Source of the DNA: Flectonema sp. DT1601
Taxonomy: Eukaryota; Euglenozoa; Diplonemea; Diplonemida; Diplonemidae
Length of the DNA: 64,000 nt
Assembly (NCBI GenBank): GCA_964019425.1
Contig: OZ025867.1
Location: 1-64,000 of the forward strand
Direction of reading: 5' to 3'
Shown: piece after piece, positions 60,502 to 64,000 of the stretch
Position numbering within the stretch: position 1 is the first letter of the stretch
Layout: each line of letters opens with the position of its first letter
Program-made: the position numbers and the translations under genes
The notes under the pieces: generated by a model
Told to the model about the DNA's origin: nothing
Seen by the model: only the letters and a program-made list of their open reading frames with translations
Databases searched by the model: none

Positions 60502-61528
60502 ATGTAAAGTGTTGATATTTATTTTTTTGTATTTCTGTTTGAAGTATTGTAAGGAGCTGTATAAGAATGTTTGGACAGCAAACGGAAAAACAATAAAATA
60601 ATTTTGTATTTTCCGATTACTTGTGTAGTTTAAATTAAAGCCGTTTCCTTTTTTTTTTCCCTTTTCTCCGCCGATATCGGGACAGAAGTTATTTACAACA
60701 TTTACGTAAAATACATCAAACGAAAGTTATTTTATAGTGTTCATTCTTTTATCAGACTTTCGAGCCTTTCCCTGTTTTCAATAAATCTTAAACTTACCCG
60801 CCATTCCTCGCGGTGCCGATCCTCCCCAAGGGAAGATCGGCTCATCTATGTTCTTGAAGCAGATGCTCTAAGGCAGATGCTTGAGGAGATTGAGAAGGGC
60901 AGCTCATCTCTCAGTTTGGGTAGATAATACGACATGTCTCTGTGGTTGTTTTAGAAAACAGATGTGTGTTCGCTCACACGTTCTTAACAAGTGTTTACTG
61001 GTTGCCATTGACCACCTTTTATTTTTGAGATGTTCCTACTCCCTGGCATGGGTAAGCACAAAGCTAAACCCTGTTGCTTCTTTTCGTTGTTGTTTTACTT
61101 TGAGTTGTTTTCCATCCTTCATCATCTTCTTTCTTTCATCAGGTGCAAAAGGAATGCGTATCTAATTACCGAGTACAAAGTTTTTATATTTATCACTTAA
61201 ATTTACTAACTCAGTAGATGTTAAATATTCACGGAGCGTTGCCGCATCAAACTGCCTCAAAGAAACTGTTTCTAAATAGTCGGAGTTTCACCCCAACCTT
61301 CGGATTAAAAAAAGAAAGAGCTGTTTTATTTTTTTAGGGACTTTCCCCGTCGAGCAGTAACTGTACTCACTTCTCTTACCACTCCATTACATCCTTCCCA
61401 TAAGTATTTGTGAACACGTCGGAAGAAGCTTTGGATATGTTGTACCGTGTTGTGGCTGAGGTGTTCCGAATGAAGCTGTTTTTTATTATTCGATTGTCCC
61501 CCACAGAAATTAAGAAACTCACTACAAG
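60502..61528. other. Spacer between LRR gene 3 and the cysteine-rich protein gene
   Basis: 60502-60640 is LRR 3'-flank sequence. The rest is unique, with fewer homopolymers, and no gene is recognised. A GTAAGC at 61052 and TCATCAG at 61135-61141 could bound a small intron, but no coding exon is supported. TTGTCCCCCACAG (AG 61505-61506) lies 22 nt before the next ATG and is a candidate leader acceptor. Confidence 0.45.
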
Positions 61529-62518
61529 ATGTCACTCAGAATCCTTGTTGGAAGTATGCTCGTTGCTGGTAGTGGGGCTCTCATTGTTCCAGCGGGAAGT
61601 TGCGCTGCGACTTTGTGTCCCGCAGGAAATATCTGTGTTGAGAACGACCAGGGTGAGGGTAGTTGTGTTGAGCACCCTTGCAACCTCATCGACTGTACGC
61701 CCGACAAGCCGCAGTGCATCCTCGAGAACGGTGTTGTGAAATGTGTTGCGTTGGAGCCGATTGGCAAGTGTGCGACTGTCCGATGCCCTGCCGGTACCAG
61801 CTGCTACGAGAACAAGAGGGGACGAGTAAGCTGCAAATCAGACTGCGAGACCAGCTGCGGAAACTTCGTGCCACACAAGTGGAAGGGAAGAGATGACGGA
61901 GACAACTGCTGCAACAAGTGCAAATGCAGAAACGGGAAGCTTCGCTGCACGGAGAAGGCTTGCGATTCGAAGAAGGAGAAGAAGCAGTGCGAGGGATGCT
62001 CTTACAACTGCTTCACCCACGAAGTGTGGTCTGACAAGAAGAGAGAGTGGTGTTGCAAGAACAAGATGCTCGGATGCCCGACCACCGAGAGCCTCGCTCT
62101 TGGAGAAGTATGTCATCAGTTCTGTGAAGACGGTTCATGCCCTCCAATCAACAAGCGTGATGAATGTGGAAAGGGAGAATGCATTTCAGTTTCCGGCATC
62201 CGGTTCAACTCGCTGCTCACTTGCCAGCTTCCGGTGGGTGCGACTTGTTTCCAGTTCTGTGAGACTGGAAACTGCGCTCCTGTAAATGCCAAGGAACACT
62301 GCACAACTGGTACGGAGTGCAAGTCGATTGGTGGGATCGGATTCGACTCTCACCACACTTGTCAGGAAGTTCTGGCTGTTGGAGATGCCTGCTACCAATT
62401 CTGTGAAGACGGTTCTTGCAAGCCTGTCAACAGACGTGATGATTGCCCAAAGGGTACTGAATGCAAGTCCAACGGAGGAATTGGGTTCAACTCCCACGAA
62501 ACCTGCCAGACTCTGTGA
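61529..62518 (+). CDS. Secreted cysteine-rich multi-module protein
   Basis: 329 residues with a signal peptide (about 1-25, RILVGSMLVAGSGALIVPA). Two CPAG-type modules follow (LCPAGNICVEN, RCPAGTSCYEN). Next, a KWKGRDDGDNCCNKCKCRNG segment ending LRCTEKAC resembles pacifastin/VWC-like inhibitor repeats. Then HEVWSDKKREWCCKNKMLGC, a Trp/Cys motif I recall from secreted protist proteins. The C-terminal half is three tandem modules of about 47 residues with the pattern C-x-QFCE-x-G-x-C-x-P-x-N, then CxS-x-GGIGF-x-S-x-x-TC (first module shortened). It is probably a cell-surface or extracellular structural or protease-inhibitor protein, stabilised by disulfides. The coding sequence is much GC-richer than its neighbours, suggesting strong expression. 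No intron. Confidence 0.88.
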   Translation: MSLRILVGSMLVAGSGALIVPAGSCAATLCPAGNICVENDQGEGSCVEHPCNLIDCTPDKPQCILENGVVKCVALEPIGKCATVRCPAGTSCYENKRGRVSCKSDCETSCGNFVPHKWKGRDDGDNCCNKCKCRNGKLRCTEKACDSKKEKKQCEGCSYNCFTHEVWSDKKREWCCKNKMLGCPTTESLALGEVCHQFCEDGSCPPINKRDECGKGECISVSGIRFNSLLTCQLPVGATCFQFCETGNCAPVNAKEHCTTGTECKSIGGIGFDSHHTCQEVLAVGDACYQFCEDGSCKPVNRRDDCPKGTECKSNGGIGFNSHETCQTL

Positions 62519-63326
62519 GAAAGTTCTTGCTTTGTCTCGGGCTGGAAAGTATTTTAGCTCTCCCTCTCCCTCTCCCTCTCGCTTTTATTTTATTTTATTT
62601 TATTTTATTTTATTTTATTTTATTTTATTTTATTTTATTTTATTTTATTTTATTTTATTTTATTTAGTTTTAATTACTGTTTCCTTTCTTTTGATCCTTC
62701 CAAAGAAAAGATATTTTTGTCCTTGTTTGCAATATCTGACAGAGCCGCTCGGGGAATCTTTCCCGCGAAATTTGCTTTGCAGGAGGCATCAGGAACGTTT
62801 TCCTTAACGACCAGTTGCAACATGCTGCTGACAAGGATGAGACATTCGTGATTCCTCCTTTCTTCATCCACGCATGAGTTATTCTTTTTTCGATTCATGT
62901 TAACGATCAGCTGCACAAGCGGCTGACAAGGATGGAACCGCCGCGTGGTTCTTCCTTTTTACAATCCACTTCAAATGGTTACCGAAATATTATTTTAGTG
63001 ATTACTTTACTGTTTTTGTGTGAGCTTTGATTCTTCTCACTCAGGAGTAGTTGTTCTTAAATATCTTTTTATTTTAAAATAAAGAACGAACTTATTTCCT
63101 GTTGGATCACTTTTTCTTTTTGTTTCCATTATTTTATTATTATTTCTAATTAAAACTTCCCTTCCTTGCTGCTACAAAACACCTTTTTTTGTACAAGTAA
63201 ACGATAATTGGAACTGTTGCGTTCCTTTCTTCTACTGGGCAGTAGTCTGACACGAACTTCATTAATTGTGAGAAAATACTTTTGTATCATCGATTTCTGT
63301 TTTTACAGGTAAATGACAAACCGATG
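62519..63326. other. 3' flank of the cysteine-rich gene with microsatellites and a short duplication
   Basis: CCCTCT repeats at about 62560-62580 are followed by (ATTTT)n at 62585-62664, roughly 16 near-perfect pentamers. TTAACGACCAGTTGCAACAT (62803) recurs in altered form at 62899 with GCTGACAAGGATG in both, an imperfect 96-bp tandem duplication. No gene is seen. Confidence 0.6.
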
Positions 63327-63640
63327 TAAAGGAGGAAAGCAAAATAAAATAAAAAGAGGCGGATTGGTTGTTTTTCTTGCTTTTGTTAGTTCTTATCCTT
63401 GAGAAGTTAATATCCGTAACTGTTCGAAGAAAGTGTTTACAAACAGAGTAGAGCCGTAATAGTATTTTATAGGAAATTACAACCACAGAATATGTTGCAC
63501 TATTCAGGAAAGGAAGCTGCTTTTCAGTATTTCCTTATTACTTTACGATTGTTGCCGCGGTTTGGAACACTTCAGCAAGATTAATAAATCTTTTTTTTTC
63601 TGTCAGTAGATTACTAAAAGAACAAGCAAAGAAAACAACA
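63327..63640 (+). promoter_or_regulatory. Conserved upstream block of LRR gene 4
   Basis: Homology to the other blocks begins at about GTAAAGGAGGAAA and runs to the ATG, shorter than for the other genes. It ends with TTTCTGTCAG (AG 63605-63606) and the 34-nt leader. Confidence 0.7.
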
Positions 63641-64000
63641 ATGCAAGTTTTCGTGACGTGTCCGGATTTAGGATTCCCTGCAGTGTCAGTCACAGTTGGT
63701 GCTGATTCTGTTGTGAGCGACGTGTTGACGACAGCGGCTGGCGAGTGGGATGTCGATCCGGATGAAGTTGAACTGTCGTTCGCTGGTGATGCCCTTTGCG
63801 ACAGTGATCGGCTGGCAGATCGTGGAGTGGGTGTAGACAGCGAGTTTGAAATGTGGAATAAGCTGGTTCGGATCTTCGGTAAATGCTGGTTTGTTGATGA
63901 TAGAAAAAGGGAGAAGCTTCTTCTTTGGATGAGAGACCGCATTACGGAGGATTTATGTCTGGACACTCCCACATTCTCGGTGGATGGTTGCCTCACTATT
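63641..64000 (+). CDS. Ubiquitin-like domain/leucine-rich-repeat protein, array gene 4 (cut by window end)
   Basis: The first 120 codons are present. The N-terminal domain is the gene 2 subtype (MQVFVTCPDLGFPAVSVTVG, VELSF, DSDRLADR, FEMWNK), followed by RIFGKCWFVDD and LCLDTPTFSVDGCLTI, after which LRRs are expected beyond the window. The frame is open throughout. The start is fixed by alignment with the three other genes and by the conserved 34-nt leader. Confidence 0.9.
   Translation, partial: MQVFVTCPDLGFPAVSVTVGADSVVSDVLTTAAGEWDVDPDEVELSFAGDALCDSDRLADRGVGVDSEFEMWNKLVRIFGKCWFVDDRKREKLLLWMRDRITEDLCLDTPTFSVDGCLTI

Noticed and set aside
60881-61165. 94-codon cysteine-containing frame before the secreted protein gene
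   Set aside because: No signal peptide or regular cysteine pattern is seen. It overlaps a possible GTAAGC...TCATCAG intron, and nothing supports translation.

Overview
This is nuclear DNA from a eukaryote, probably a unicellular one. It has GT-AG introns, a ubiquitin-L40 fusion gene, UFM1, a macro-domain protein, non-LTR-type retroelements, and AT-rich spacers packed with poly(A)/poly(T) runs. I cannot name the species. All host genes I can support lie on the + strand. Nearly every start codon is preceded, usually within about 50 nt, by a pyrimidine tract ending in AG. The cis-introns mostly have A-rich 3' ends instead. One-way genes plus acceptor-like sites before each ORF suggest polycistronic transcription with spliced-leader trans-splicing, as in Euglenozoa or dinoflagellates. 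That is an inference; no leader sequence is visible here.

Left part (1-30 kb), mostly single-copy genes in homopolymer-rich spacers: ubiquitin-L40 (663-1113, 2 exons); a TPR protein (1357-2842, 5 exons); MutY adenine glycosylase (3040-4308); a short Rieske protein (4832-5290) and its full-length paralogue, a Rieske-flavin reductase fusion (10450-11781); an LRR/TPR-like membrane protein (18977-20128); UFM1 (20444-20798, 2 exons); a small membrane protein with a thyroglobulin type-1-like ectodomain (21206-21784); a DMT/EamA-like membrane protein (23908-25446); and a MacroD-type macro-domain protein (27291-30077, 4 exons). The spacers 5.3-10.4 kb and 11.8-18.9 kb hold no convincing gene. They carry decayed short repeats: a hairpin family, LINE-tail-like repeats and inverted repeats.

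Right part (30.5-64 kb), a tandem array of leucine-rich-repeat genes: three complete genes (31261-34620, 40063-42519, 57214-60501) and a fourth cut by the window end (63641-). Each has an almost identical upstream block, an N-terminal domain that reads like a divergent ubiquitin fold, and about 27-40 copies of a 24-residue LRR. The spacers are themselves duplicated (35.3-39.2 kb against 45.6-49.6 kb) and contain LRR-gene relics, two copies of a 740-bp element with terminal inverted repeats, a 5'-truncated LINE (43979-45159), and a Penelope-like retroelement (about 50118-54730) that interrupts one upstream block. That retroelement has an N-terminal GIY-YIG nuclease and a CxC motif, and its RT reading frame continues into an OTU-like domain and a zinc-binding domain. 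A GC-richer secreted cysteine-rich protein gene (61529-62518) sits between the third and fourth LRR genes.

The most unusual items are the ubiquitin-like/LRR family with its homogenised cassettes, the retroelement with the OTU-like and zinc-binding extension, the two different splice-acceptor styles, a MutY lacking the fourth iron-sulfur cysteine, and the Rieske-reductase fusion with a truncated neighbour.
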